Assembly: GCA_023974075.1 (NCBI GenBank)
Contig: CM043791.1
Coordinates: 6,949,912-7,013,911 of the forward strand
DNA: 64,000 nt
Direction: 5' to 3'
From: Chaenocephalus aceratus
Lineage: Eukaryota; Chordata; Actinopteri; Perciformes; Channichthyidae
Position 1 is the first letter of the stretch. The number at the start of each line of letters is the position of its first letter. Below are positions 14,048 to 25,198 of this stretch, piece by piece. Made by a program: the position numbers and the translations under genes. The notes beneath the pieces were generated by a model. The model was not told the origin of the DNA, did not search any database, and saw only the letters and a list, made by a program, of their open reading frames with translations.

Positions 14048-14900
14048 GCAGGTAGCTAGTGAAGACTGTGTTCCCGCACCCGCTCCCGGTTACGCTGCTT
14101 CTGGCATTCGTCTCTAACTCAACCAGTGAAGGCAGTGTTCTCGCCCCCGCTCCTGGTAGACGCTGAACTGCCTCGCTTTTCCGTTAAGCAGGTAGCCGGT
14201 GAAGGCTGTGTTCCCGCACCCGCTCCTGGTTACGCTGCATCTGGCATTCGTCTCTAACTCAATCAGTGAAGGCAGTGTTCTCGCCCCCGCTCCTGGTAGA
14301 CGCTGAACTGCCTTGTTTTTCTGTTAAGCAGGTAGCCGGTGAAGGCTGTGTTCCCGCACCCGCTCCTAGTTACGCTGCATCTGGCATTCGTCTCTAACTC
14401 AACCAGTGAAGGCAGTGTTCTCGCCCCCGCTCCTGGTAGACGCTGAACTGCCTCGTTTTTCCGTTAAGCAGGTAGCCGGTGAAGGCTGTGTTCCCGCAGC
14501 CGCTCCTGGTTACGCTGCATCTGGCATTCGTCTCTAACTCAACCAGTGAAGGCAGTGTTCTCGCCCCCGCTCCTGGTAGACGCGGAACTGCCTTGTTTCT
14601 CCGTTAAGCAGGTAGCTGGTGAAGACTGTGTTCCCGCACCCGTTCCCGTTTACGCTGCATCTGGCATTCGTCTCTAACTCAGCCGGCAGTGTTCTCGCCC
14701 CCGATCCTGGGAGACGCTGAACTGCCGTGTTTATTAATCCAGCCAGGTGAAGGCAGTGCTCTCGCTCCCGCTCCCTCTGCCGGTAACGTGGGTGTAATTA
14801 CATCCCTCTTTCTGTTCGGCGAGTAGCAGCAACGCTCTACTCTTTCCATTAAGCAGGTAGCTGGTGAAGGCTGTGTTCCCGCACCCGCTCCCGGCTACGC
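14048..14900 (+). repeat. 140-bp tandem repeat upstream of DIRS gag
   Basis: The word GCAGGTAGC recurs at 14048, 14188, 14328, 14468 and 14608 (exact 140-bp spacing) and at 14853 after a diverged stretch. Each unit carries GTGTTCCCGCACCCGCTCC, CTGGCATTCGTCTCTAACTC and GTTCTCGCCCCCGCTCCTGG. A related, more diverged block begins near 13930. It ends just before the gag start codon, so it probably forms the 5' leader. Confidence 0.9.
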
Positions 14901-14920
14901 TGCATCTGGCTACCTACAGA

Positions 14921-15700
14921 ATGGCTCATTCATGTAGCGCCTGTATGGCTTCTCTTGAGCCCGAGGACGGCCACGACCGCTGCCCCTCCTGCCTCGGCCG
15001 CCTCTGGCGGTCAGTGGGGACGAAATTCGAGCATCTGAGGGAGGTTCTCACGGTAAACGCCTGCATGAGCTGTAGCTGCATGCCTCGGGCGCTCAGAGTG
15101 GCTAGAATCACTGAGGTGGAACGTCTGGCAGCAGCCTACAGACACCTCTCCTTCTCACATCCTCCTCCAGATCAATTCGGCCGTTCCCGGCGACTTGAGG
15201 GAGCGATGGCTATGTTTGCTCCCCCCAATAGAAGGACTAGAAACAGGCTGTCCTCTAAAGTGGATCGGCTAACTGCCGATAAGGGCATGATGAAGTCGCC
15301 TCTAGGCCCTTCAGCCTGGGCCCGGTGTAGGGGCTGCTAGCGGGCCGCCTGTCCCCCCCCCCCTCGGTTGATGCCCCTCCTTCGGTTGGCGCACCTCCTT
15401 CGGTTGACGCACCTCTGTATGAGGACGCCTTGTCGCTGGTACAGACTCGTCGCCAGGTTTGGCTGCCCCAGTCACCACTAACGGAGGCATGTAGGAGAAT
15501 CCTCCGTAGCATACCAGTCGAGCCAGGGGAGCTGTTTAGGTCAGCTGCCCTGGAGACACTGGAGCGTGCTGCCCAAGCTAGGCAGACTAGGCAGCAGCTC
15601 TCGGGTCTTCGCAGACCTGTGCCCACTCCCAGCAGGCCCAGGGGCCGCTCTAGCAGCCGCACTCAGCCTGATTACAGGGGTGGTCTGCAGAGGTCTTAGC
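14921..15700 (+). pseudogene. DIRS gag-like gene, frameshifted
   Basis: The ATG at 14921 opens MAHSCSACMASLEPEDGHDR followed by a second Cys pair (CPSCLG) and later CMSCSCMPRALRVARITEVE, the cysteine-rich gag start I know from fish DIRS elements. The frame ends at 15340; a second piece in another frame (15430-15699, with PLTEACRRILRSIPVEPGE) continues the gag-like protein, so an indel lies near 15350, next to a C-run. An unusual in-frame segment (about residues 26-35) is encoded by a copy of the element's terminal sequence at 14997-15027. Structural role is inferred from position; the product cannot be full length. Confidence 0.65.
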
Positions 15701-16029
15701 GGCCCACTCAACCGCCTCTCAATGACTTTCGTGCCCCAGGTCACCCGCCTTCCAGGCGGCCTCGTGCCCCAGAGCCTTGCCGGCCCTGGACCCTGAAATC
15801 CCGGGGGCGGTCGTCGGCTGCTTTCCCAGCAGCAGCTCAGTTACTGGTTACTTCCAGCCCTTGGGTGGTTTTCACCTTAACCCAGGCTACGGACCGCAGC
15901 TCCGGCCCCTAGCCTTCGGCTGGGTCTAATTGACAGTCGTCAGCGATCCGGCAGGGGCCCTAGCTCTGACCCAAGAGTTGTCCGTCCTTCTGTCCAAGGA
16001 CGCAATCATGCCAGTAAGACCCTCTGCGT

Positions 16030-16295
16030 AGCCCTGGGGGTTCTACTCGGCGTACTTTCTGGTGAGCAAGAAAGTCGGCGGATTTCGCCCGATCTTGGAC
16101 CTCAGAGGAATCAACAGATTCCTGAAGGTGCTGCCATTCTATATGCTGACCACTGCATATGCACAGGTGCAGTGGTTCTCAACCGTGGACTTGAGGGATG
16201 CCTACTTCCACGTGGGCCGGGCAAGATGGTGCCTTATATTCAGTTCCTCCGGCCCTTGGTCAGACTGGCAGCTGCCTCGGCCGCTGGGCCCTTAG
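16030..16295 (+). pseudogene. DIRS reverse transcriptase, N-terminal part only
   Basis: The frame reads SAYFLVSKKVGGFRPILDLR, then GINRFLKVLPFYMLTTAYAQ and STVDLRDAYFHV, the typical DIRS/Ngaro RT fingers and motif A (catalytic Asp in TVDLRDAYF). It ends with a stop at about 16295. The later RT motifs, including the YIDD-type catalytic box, are missing: the next recognisable sequence is the RT-RNase H connection. I infer an internal deletion of several hundred bases. Confidence 0.75.
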
Positions 16296-16304
16296 GCCCG
16301 CTGT

Positions 16305-16700
16305 CGTTGCGCCCCATGCAGATGTGGCTGAACAGCCTTCACTTGGACGCGAAGTGGCACAGGCACAGGGAAGTCAGGGTGTCGCAGCATTGCCTCCACA
16401 CTCTGTCACCCTGGAGGGGCAGGGCCTATCTCCTGGTGGGCGTGCCCATGGGCGCCATCCCATCTCGCCAGGAGACCATCACCATAGGTGCATGTCTCTC
16501 AGGGTGGGGTGCAGTGTGGCAGGGCAGGACCGTTCAGGGTCAGCGGTCTGCCCAGGAGAGTGCGCGCCAGGTCAACGTGCTAGAGCTTCGGGCTGTGCAG
16601 CTTGCACTCACGCACTTTCTACCCCAACTGGGGGGCAAGAATGTGTGTGTTCCTTGGGGACAGCATGTACGTTGTTGCTTAGACAACAGTCCCTTCTAGA
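16305..16700 (+). pseudogene. DIRS connection/RNase H remnant
   Basis: In frame 16172-16699 the stretch MQMWLNSLHLDAKWHRHREV leads to GACLSGWGAVWQGRTVQG and INVLELRA-like NVLELRAVQLALTHFLPQL, the RNase H of DIRS elements, which digests the RNA strand of the hybrid. The first catalytic Asp, expected as D-A-S in family members, reads Gly-Ala (IGACLSGWGAVW), so activity would be lost even apart from the truncation. The frame stops at 16699. Confidence 0.65.
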
Positions 16701-16729
16701 TAGTGGATGTTCTCACTCCACTCTGATAT

Positions 16730-17460
16730 TATGTGGCTGCGATTTCTGCCCGACATGTTCGGGTCGACGGCGCCACGGCGGGGTGCCACAGGTCGGTGTC
16801 CCTCTTTATGAGAGGGGCTTTACGGCAGCGTCCCCCTAGCACCCCGAGGGCTCCGGCTTGGGACCTGCCCCTGCTGCCGGATACCCTCCCTTCGAGCCCC
16901 TGGCCCAAGTGGGGCTTAGGTGGCTGCCCACGAAGGCAGCATTTCTGCTTGCCAGACTCTCAGGCGTTGCCCTTTGGGCAAATGTGGCATTCCTGCCCGG
17001 GGTCCTTCCACAAACCCACTTCAATCAGCCTGCCCAGCTGGCACGCTTTGACATTCAGGAGTACGGCACGTCGAAGTTGCCGTGCACTGGGGGTGCCGTA
17101 TACAGGCTCCTACTGCCTGTATACGGCAGTAGGAGCAACTCTTGATTTTGCCCTGGCGGCACTAAAGGAGGTTATGCCCTCTAACCAGTGGCTGCCCCAC
17201 TGGGTTGTCGATACCATCTCACAGGCTTACGGGGCCAGTGGCCGCCCCCTACCATCAGGCTGAGATGCCACTCTACAAGGAGCATCTCAACATCTTGGGC
17301 TGCCCTGAGGGTGGTGCCCCTGGAGACCATCTGCGCCGCGGCGTCGTGGGCGTCTTCTGGCACATTCTCCAGTTGTCATCAGGTCAATGTCGCCACTCCC
17401 CATTCTTTGGGCGTGATCCTTTTGCCGAGCTCCGCTGCTTCCAGTGGTGAGCAAGGGCTT
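16730..17460 (+). pseudogene. DIRS tyrosine recombinase remnant
   Basis: Several overlapping short frames replace what should be one ORF. Near 17195-17260 the segment HWVVDTISQAYGASGRPLP resembles the recombinase region upstream of the HxxR motif, and near 17268-17345 another frame gives CHSTRSISTSWAALRVVPL and ETICAAASWASSGTF. This matches the conserved recombinase block with the catalytic His and Arg (HSTR). The catalytic Tyr region is not clearly preserved. A small inverted repeat (CTGTATACGGCAGTAGGAG and its complement, about 17100-17140) sits inside. Function in the family: joins circular cDNA to the target. Confidence 0.6.
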
Positions 17461-17491
17461 GGATTCTTCATGACATTGTTGGTATAAGTCA

Positions 17492-17590
17492 TCCAGTGCT
17501 TAAAGCACCGCCTCTGGCGGTCAGTAGGGACGAAATAGAACGATAGTTACGGCTGTAACTACGGTTCTATGAGTCCCGGATGACCGCCAG
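17492..17590 (+). repeat. DIRS internal complementary region
   Basis: 17492-17541 (CAGTGCTTAAAGCACCGCCT ... GGGACGAAATAGAAC) is the reverse complement of the element's left end; 17541-17590 (GATAGTTACGGCTGTAACTA ... GAGTCCCGG) is the reverse complement of its right end. This joined arrangement is the template thought to let DIRS make a circular product. Confidence 0.85.
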
Positions 17591-17604
17591 AGTTCCCTGT
17601 CACT

Positions 17605-17814
17605 CAGAATTCTTGTGTGCTCGCGAGAAGATTCTGGGAACAGATCCTCTGATGACACCGGCTGATATAGCCGGTGTTACGTGGGTCACAGGTGACTTTG
17701 TTGTTATTGGTACTCGAGCTGCGCATGCGCGCGATGGACATATCCAGTGCTTAAAGCACCGCCTCTGGCGGTCACCCGGGACTCATAGAGCCGTAGTTAC
17801 AGCCGTAACTATCG
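17605..17814 (+). repeat. DIRS right inverted terminal repeat
   Basis: Contains GATATAGCCGGTGTTACGTG, GACTTTGTTGTTATTGGTAC and CCGCCTCTGGCGG, complementary to the left end; the last 45 bp (to CGTAACTATCG at 17814) are instead complementary to the right half of the internal complementary region. Confidence 0.85.
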
Positions 17815-19559
17815 ATTTTGTTACACATGAGTTCATGTGTAAAAAGGGGGGAGTGTGTATAATGTCAACATGGCTATAAAATTCACAATTTACATTTTTA
17901 ATTTAGGGATTGAAAGAAACCTGCTGCCCTAACCCAGATGTGCAAACTGACCATTGAATGATAGTTTTAGAATTAACCTGCTCCATGTCTGTGGATAAAA
18001 TACTGTTTGATGAATGTTGACATGTTTCTAAATATTGATTGAATTATAACAGGTAGCGCAGATGCAGAAGCAGTGGCCAAGGGGCTACTGTGAGAGATGT
18101 AATTCCAGAATGGGAATACCAAAGAAGTTGACCTGTGATAATGAAATATTTTTGTAATGTAGATATGTTAACAGATATTAGAGTAAGTCGGGTTTGAAAT
18201 GTAGAAAGAACATATTACAGTTAAGTTAAGCTAAAACATAGTAATGTAATGAGAAGGAATTTAACTTAGACAACATCCTGTCTCTAGCCTGGTAAATAAT
18301 TAGAAGTAAAAGCCATAGACTTTATTTTTTAGGTCATTATGGGGATAGAAATGAACACACTAGTTTTACAAATTCATAATAGAAAGACATTTGATGACAG
18401 TATGTTGGAATTCTGTATTAATTTTTTCAGCTAGATATTATCTAAGCGCTGACAGCTATAGCAGTATTGCCAGGATCTCATTCACTTTGACAGTATCATG
18501 ATTGTAGTTGTTTTTGAATCCATAACATTAGTGTGTTTCTTTACCAGAAATATGAGCAGTTCATTATTATATTTAGATTTTAAATAGGATTTCAAGGATT
18601 TGATTTAAGAATAACACAAATGCTTGTCAGACATTCAGAGCTATTGAAATATGTGATTTAGTTTAGCTCAAGATGTTGAAGTTTAATTGTGTTGGCACAG
18701 TCCAAGTATTAAGATTATGAAGCTGCACTGGACAATTAGGAGGTCTAAAATAAATGTAGAAAACATTAACATTAGAAATAATAAGCACACCATTTATAAT
18801 TTACAGAGATAAGAAAAGACATACATGTGGTTTAAACAGAAAATTAAGATGAAGAGAATGTGAGATTTAAAGCAAAAAGTAAATGAAAGAGTATGTTTGA
18901 CATGTGAAAGTATGAAATGGTACTAGAATATCTAATGAACAATCAAAGGGCTGTAACTCAATCTTAAATTAGCCATACTCGCAGAACACCCCACAGACAG
19001 CAGAACTACATGGTCCCAGGAGGGAGTGTTTAGCTAAAGACAGCATTAGGTTGCTCCCTGATGAGTTTACAGATAGAAACCAGATATCAGCAGGTTTTTA
19101 ATTATTATTACTCTGTCCCACAATCAACAAGAATGTGGATGGGGTGAACTATATCTACTATAACCAACAAAGATTCATAAATTACACCAGAGAGGCAGTA
19201 CAAATAAAAATAGACGTACATTAGATTCACACCTTTAAAGGTGTGAAAGGAGGGATTTGTGGAGGCTATTTTTATATAACATTAGAAAGACTGATTATTA
19301 TTATTACATTATAAGCTTATTGTGCTCATTTATGTGGCTGTGACTTTGGAATAAATAGACGTCTTTAGCTTGCAATACTAATGTGGCAAGGTCAGATGCA
19401 GACACTGGAAGAATACAAAGCGTTATTCATAAACAGGACATCACTCCGGCCTTGAGCTTTGGGTGAGCTCCGCTCCCACACATAGCTAGGAAGCAGCCTT
19501 ATGAAGATTCCACTTTTTCTGTGGAAACGTTTGCGAAAAGAAATTACGTATGATGGTGC
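17815..19559. other. No gene seen; AT-rich, possible LTR debris
   Basis: No open frame with a domain. Two purine-rich words followed by TGTG (AAAAAGGGGGGAGTGTG at about 17840 and GAAAGGAGGGATTTGTGG at about 19248) resemble polypurine tracts next to an LTR start, but no paired LTR is visible, so this stays a suggestion. Confidence 0.35.
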
Positions 19560-19805
19560 CGGAGTAGGGAGGGACTTCAGGCCGGCCGAATGCTGATTGG
19601 AGGATCGTGTTGCCAAGAGACTTTTTTCAAAGTCTGTGCACCTACCAAAGAGAATCAAGTCTAAACCATGGTATCTCTTCATCTAGTCTTGACCAATCAT
19701 AAATGTACGGGTAACGCCCTGTGTAATAAAAATGTATGCACGCACGAGGTTCGCAGCTTCTTTACGGATATGGTGGTTACAGATTACAGCTTTGCTGCGT
19801 GTAAT
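19560..19805 (+). repeat. About 250-bp dispersed repeat, copy 2 (copy 1 at 9625-9875)
   Basis: Same orientation and same landmark words as copy 1. It ends near TTTGCTGCGTGTAATTTA and is followed closely by LINE sequence at about 19863. Confidence 0.65.
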
Positions 19806-19862
19806 TTATATGAGGTGACGAGTCCTTGGCCAAGTGAATATATATATTTTGCTCCCTTATAA

Positions 19863-20852
19863 TACAGAGTTAAACTTAGAAGTTGTCTGTCTTGTCTGGA
19901 ATTTTGAACACCAACATCGGTGAAGTCCGCATTGTAGAGGGTGAAGAGAAACGGTGCCAGCACCGTCCCCTGGGGGGCCCCCGTACTGCTGATGATAGTG
20001 TCTGATTGACACTCCTGGGTCCTCACGTATTGTGGACGGTTGGTGAGGTAGTCCAGGATCCAGTGTTGCATGACTGATCAAATCTATTGAAGAACTTATT
20101 CAAGTTGTTTGCCCACTGGGAGTCTGGCTCTTTGTAGCCAGAGATGGTTTCGAGGCCTCTCCAGACTCCGCTGACGTTCCTCTGCTGCAGCTGTTCCTTC
20201 ATACTCTTCCTGTAGCTGTTTTTCCCCCTCTCTGTTTTTCCACCACAGCTCCCTCTGTACAGTCTTCAGCTCCCTCTGTTGCCACATCTGAAGGCCCTCT
20301 TTTTGTCCTTCAGGAGAGCCTTTATTTCAGGGGTAATCCAGGGTTTGTTGTTGGGAAAACACTGTTACAAAAAGTAATGTAATCCGTGATGCAGTCTGTA
20401 AGGTTGTTGATGTCCTCCCCGTGAGAGTCAGTGAACACATCCCACGCAGTAGTGTCGAAACAGTCTTTCAGGGCCTCCTCAGACTCCTCAGACCACTTCT
20501 TCACGGTGCGTGTGGGCACCGGCTGTCTGTGGACCAGAGGTTGGTACACAGGCTGGAGGTGAACCAGGTTGTGATCAGAACTGCCCAGGGGAGGAAGGGG
20601 GGATGAGCTGTATGCATCCTTGGTGTTGGCATACAGTAACTCCTGTGTTTTATTGCCTCTGGTGGTGCACGTAACATTGTTTGAAAGTGGGCAGAGTATT
20701 TGAGAGAGAGGCATGATTGAAGTCTCCAGAGATCAGGAGAAGAGCATTTGGGTGCTGTGTCTGCAGTCTGTTCACAGTAGAGCTGATGACGTCACATGCC
20801 TCTTCATCGTTGGCAGAGGGGGGAATATATGCAGCTATCACGATAATATGCC
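19863..20852 (-). pseudogene. Decayed non-LTR retrotransposon: endonuclease and RT fragments
   Basis: On the minus strand, in order: AAYIPPSANDEEACDVISST and LISGDFNHASLSNTLPTF (20650-20841; endonuclease, GDFN motif), then GNKTQELLYANTKDAYSSSP and LGSSDHNLVHLQPVY (20322-20714; endonuclease SDH motif), a Lys/Arg/Glu-rich linker (20096-20290), and MQHWILDYLTNRPQYVRTQE with GAPQGTVLAPFLFTLYNADF (19863-20080; RT motif B region). The frames are mutually shifted and the central RT motifs (including the catalytic box) are missing between about 20096 and 20320, so this is a truncated, internally deleted LINE of the jockey/CR1/I group. I cannot name the family more exactly. Confidence 0.75.
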
Positions 20853-20901
20853 TGAATAGAGAACCGCAGTGACGCGTCCTAAAAGCCGGAAGTAAGTTAG
20901 C

Positions 20902-21855
20902 ATTTTTACTAGTGATGTTACGTATTGCGCCGAGGCTTCGGAGCGTGTGTCGAGTAATCCCTGAAGCTTTTTGTGAAGCATGTTTCGAGGCTTGTATCGT
21001 TTTGGGCCAGTGACGTCATCGATGACAAACGAAGCCTCGCTGCCTGTCGATACCACGTGACTGCTTCAGGAAGCGATTCAGATCGGTTGAACCGTTGAAC
21101 CACAACGCTCATAATACCCATGGATGTATAAGAACGATATTACCCCTCCTGTACCCGGGCCCGGTGACACGATGGAATTAAAAGATTTCAAAACCTCACT
21201 TATATAGAGGTCGGAACATGTCATAAGTATAAATAGATACAAGCATAAATAAATGTAGGAAAAAAAACATGAATGAATAAATACAGGAATAAATATGTTA
21301 CAGTGTTTTCAGTGAGATTCGGCGTGTGTGCTGTGGCTCAGCTGGAAAGCAGTTGACTCATGACCGCAGGGTTCCTGGTTCAACGACTCGTCAATACGTA
21401 TTTGTTGTTGTTTATAAAAGCTACAGCTAAATGAGATAATCTAGTTAATAAATGTATTCTTTGATATGGTTTAGCCTTTCTCAGGCTACAACATGGTTAA
21501 GTTTATGAATATTATTAATGAATATAAATCCCTCTTTGCAATGTTTACCAGCCTCCTTAGGCTTTTCAATCACAATCATTCAACTGGAATAAAAACAATA
21601 TTGTTAACATGAAAATATGATTTAATGTTCGTTGTTTAGAGTTATTCTAAGGCTTTACTCATTGGGAACTCGGTATGAGATAGAGCACACTGTTGAGATG
21701 TCCAATCTGCCTGTTGTACACACTTTGACCAGCAGGGGGTTTGTGTTCAGATGAAGCCCATGATGAAGCCTCATGAGATGAACCCTTTTGCGAACCAATT
21801 GGCTGGAAAGCTTCAAAGCTTCATAAGGCTTCATCTCGCCATCACTAATGTTTAC
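20902..21855. mobile_element. hAT MITE with near-perfect 8-bp TSD
   Basis: Element 20910-21847 (938 bp) starts TAGTGATGTTACG and ends CGCCATCACTA, giving TIRs that share TAGTGATG. Flanks ATTTTTAC (20902-20909) and ATGTTTAC (21848-21855) differ at one base. Interior subterminal repeats with GAGGCTTCG and GAAGCTT words occur on both sides. No transposase. Its flanks (GCCGGAAGTAAGTTAGC and CCACTTCCGGTTCG) are partly palindromic and belong to an older dispersed repeat. Confidence 0.8.
21330..21393 (+). repeat. tRNA-derived segment inside the hAT MITE
   Basis: GTGGCTCAGCTGG matches an A-box-like tRNA D-arm and GGTTCCTGGTTCAACGAC resembles a weak B-box/T-arm; a CTCATGA loop between would place a CAT anticodon. 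The arms do not pair well enough for a functional tRNA, so I read it as a tRNA pseudogene or SINE head. Confidence 0.4.
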
Positions 21856-22245
21856 CACTTCCGGTTCGTTCGACAAAAAGCAATGCAATTTCTCCATAGG
21901 ATTTTGGAAAATAGCTCGAAATATGGTCTGTGGTTGACACAAATTGAAGAGACAGATCACGTTTTGTTCTACGACATTAGATCAGGGTTCATACACTTTT
22001 TCAATAATGATTTTCAATGACTTGTCCATGACTTCTCAATGACCGTTACCTAATTTCCCATGACCAAAACAAAATTACCACTGAAAGATGTTTATTTTAA
22101 CATGAAACAGGAAAATAAGGTCTGCATATGAAACATGTGGTGCCTATCTAAAACAAATCAAATAGTAGGCTTACTAGCTTCTACACGCTAAAGCAACTGT
22201 AGTCAGGGAGGCAAACTCATCAGGTATGAAAAAGGTGACAAGGAT
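21856..22245. repeat. Dispersed repeat debris; no gene
   Basis: Contains GGGTTCATACACTTTT and CCATGACTTCTCAATGACC / CCCATGACC words (21980-22070) that are common at ends of fish hAT-type repeats. No coding sequence. Confidence 0.4.
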
Positions 22246-22703
22246 CTGAGTGTTATGTTTTGCATGGGGCTTTTGTTGTTTTTGTGTTTTACTTGTGTGC
22301 TCCTTTTACCCCTCACTACTCTGTCTTTCTGTCTCTGCAGGGCTGGTGTGTGACAGGGGGGCGTGGCTGGTTACTCCTGGCTGCAGATGAGGCACACCTG
22401 TCCCCACTCACTTGATTACCTGCTCTTTAAGAGCCTGGCCCTCACCTCTCTTCTCTGTCAGAGTATTTGTCATGCTGTCCCGCGGTCCGGAGTGCCTTTC
22501 TGCAGCCTGGAGTCTGTTGCAGTTGTTTAAGGAGTTTTGGTCGGGAACGTTTTCCCGCAGCCTTATTTTGGATTACTACGGCCAGCCAAGCTCCCTGTCG
22601 TCAGTACCTGCCTTGGATTACCTTGTTAATTAAACTCTTTGAAACTTTATTTTTTGTCAGTCTCTGCTTTGGGGTCCCAGTAGTATCTAAACGTCACACC
22701 GAG
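22246..22703 (+). mobile_element. Candidate solo LTR (gypsy-like)
   Basis: 22251-22698 (448 bp) begins TGTTATG and ends GTCACA, is flanked by CTGAG (22246-22250) and CCGAG (22699-22703), and has LTR-like promoter content: a GC-rich block with CTCTTTAAGAGCCTGGCCC, then an AATTAAA polyadenylation-like signal at about 22628. The two short open frames inside have no domain. No second copy is present in the window, so the call rests on ends and composition. Confidence 0.45.
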
Positions 22704-23639
22704 CCCCCAGACCCCACGGAATATTGGCTTTAAAATGAGGAATAACAGAGGATTTTAGCAGTCAGAGCAACTAAAGCAGCAGTTAATAATAACAGAAACG
22801 CCAAAGAGTCACATCTAATATAAATATATAAAAGCATTTATTTTAATTGTAGCAGTCAGTTTATCATTTTGGTTGTTGAGCATTTTGAAAATGTATGTTC
22901 ATGCCTCTGTGCAAGGCTTAACTAAGTAACTAAGATCATAAACTCAAGTACTATACTTGGGTACAATTTTGAGATACTTGTACTTTATTAAGTATTTCAA
23001 TGTTTTGCTACTTTGTTCTTCTTCTCCTCTACAGTTCAGAGGTACATGGTGTACTTCTACTCCACTACATATATTTAATCCCTTTAGTTACTTCACAGAT
23101 GTGGATGAATGATGTGAAATATAATCAAGTGTTAAATCAGACTTTAGTTCCACCTGGAGTAAATCCACAAGCTACCCTGCAGTCTACAAAGTCATTCAGA
23201 CTAGCTGCACCTTTACCAGCTTTGAGAACACTTTCATGATCAATCATTATAAAACATATATATATTATTCTGAAATTAACCAATCTGCACAATGACTACT
23301 TTTACTGTCGCTGCTTTCACTATATTTTGATGATAATACTGTTCTACTTTTACTTGAGGAACATTTTGAATACAGGACTTTTACTGAAACATAGTATTCC
23401 TACACTCTGGTACTTATACTTTTACTCAAGTACAATATCTGAGTACTTCTACTTTTACTCAAGTACAAGATCTGAGTACTTCTACTTTTACTCAAGTACA
23501 AGATCTGAGTACTTCTACTTTTACTCAAGAACAAGACCCGAGTACTTCTACTTTTATTAAGTACAAAATCTGAGTACAATATCTGAGTACTTCTACTTTT
23601 ACTCTAGTACAATATCTATACTTATACCACCTGTTTCAA
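22704..23639. repeat. Dispersed repeat with ACTTTTACTCAAGTAC minisatellite
   Basis: Between about 23430 and 23620 the unit GAGTACTTCTACTTTTACTC + AAGTACAAGATCT (about 33-37 bp) repeats five to six times. The sequence upstream (from about 22920) has related ACTCAAGTACTATACTTGGG words. Familiar as a fish DNA-transposon-derived repeat; no gene. Confidence 0.6.
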
Positions 23640-24890
23640 CCCAGTCTCATGGCATTTCGTGTTCACCAACACGATTTTTAATCTATTGATTCGTGTTCAC
23701 CATCACGATTTTCCCCTTTTTTTCGTGTTGCACAGCACGATTTTAAAAGCAATGTATTTCTACTGGTAATGTGTTTCGTGCCTGCAGCACGTCTTTTTCT
23801 CCGGTCGGGTCGTGGAAGACCGGAAGCTGTGTGGTTCATAAAAACATGTTCTTACTCGATATCAAGCCACAATTATTGCTTTTATTTTAAATCGTATAAT
23901 TTCGGACTTTTGTTGCCGTCTGTGAGGAAAATAAATGGGGCTCAGAGCCTCAGGATACTGAAATCTGTATCTTTTAAATCTGTTTTTCCTTCTAATTTGT
24001 TATTCTTTTCAAAATAACACACTGGTATTTACTCACCAATAACACACAATTATCCTTGCTTTTATTTATTGGTTTAATTCCATAATCTCGGGCTTTTTTG
24101 GCGTCCGTCAGGAACTGAATTTCAAAATAAAAATAACCGGAAACAGACGTAGGCATTTCGGGCGATTACCCAAGATCAGCTCAGCTATGGTTTAAGCTCG
24201 CTGATTGGATGTTTTAGCCGCAATGCATGCTGGTATTTGGTGTTTATATTATATGAAATCCGGAAAACATTTTAAAAGAATAAAATAATACTTAATTCCG
24301 AGTGCTCTTGCTTTTCTCTTTGAAAGTCATCACATAACGGCATTCTAATACACGGTTCGGCTGCATTATATATTACAGATCTGCCGTAGTTCTTTATTTA
24401 TAGAGCCCTGATGAGAAGACCTTTGGACAAACTGGAAGAAATGCCGCCGAAACTGAATACTTGACGTGGTTCATAAATATATCAACAATTAAACAACATC
24501 TTAAATTTCTCTTCACACAATACGTCTCCTTGCAGTATCAACACTAATTCGGCTGACTTTTACATTTGATCTAATTCATAGATAGGTTATCTTTACACCA
24601 TAACGGTGCACAGCTGATATAAAAAGACTTGTAGTTTTTAAAGATATTACTGATTTTCTTTGAATGTAAGAATGTAAATACTGAGTCTGAAATAGTATAG
24701 TAATATGCTGTAAAATGATGTGAAAGCATGAATAAAACTACACATCTTCAGATGTTGTACATAGATAAGTGTCCTACACTAATAATACAAAGTTATTATG
24801 GCTGTGTGTACCTTGTGTGCACCGCCTAGTGGTTAAAGCACGTTATTGAATTATTGTTTTTATGTGTTATATTTGATTAAAAAAATATTA
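23640..24890. repeat. Dispersed repeat; part shared with 55890-56290
   Basis: Starts with three CACGA-type palindromic words (TTTCGTGTTCACCAACACGA, ATTCGTGTTCACCATCACGA). From about 24255 to 24640 it matches 55890-56255 closely (shared TTGCTTTTCTCTTTGAAA, TATAGAGCCCTGATGAGAAG, ACACAATACGTCTCCTTGCA) and again around 24830 (GTGGTTAAAGCA). No coding sequence. Confidence 0.7.
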
Positions 24891-25198
24891 AGAGTACATA
24901 CTTTCATAGGGGGAAAGTAGAAGGTCTGTGATAGAAATATAGAATATAAAAAATCAAGAAGATACTATAAGTGATCTCTACAATAAAACAGTTTAGTGCA
25001 GGATGTACAAAGATATTAATAGGAGGAGGTGCAAAACAGAAAAACGAATTAACCTTTATTTAAACATTAAATAACAGATTAAGGTCTTCTTTTAAATAAG
25101 AAAAAAACTTTGGGGGTATCTATCTACAGATACATATTAAGCCTGACAAAGTACTTAACGTCTAATATTGTAGGAGCCACATATGAAGCCACTTCTGT

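Larger units (their letters stand above)
12325..17814 (+). mobile_element. DIRS-type tyrosine-recombinase retrotransposon (decayed, ends present)
   Basis: The ends are inverted: 12325-12510 is the reverse complement of about 17605-17814 (shared: TATATCAGCCGGTGTC / GACACCGGCTGATATA-type core, CTTTAAGCAC, CCGCCTCTGGCGG). Between the coding region and right end, 17492-17590 is an internal complementary region: its left half is complementary to the left end and its right half to the right end. That three-part layout defines DIRS elements, which integrate as circles by a tyrosine recombinase and make no TSD. Inside, in order, are two minisatellites, gag, RT, RNase H and a recombinase remnant. All coding parts are broken. 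Confidence 0.88.

Noticed and set aside
17840..19262. Endogenous retrovirus between two purine-rich tracts
   Set aside because: No gag, pol or env frame and no paired LTR in the interval.
21330..21393. Functional tRNA-Met gene
   Set aside because: Acceptor and T-arm pairing is poor and the sequence is inside a MITE.
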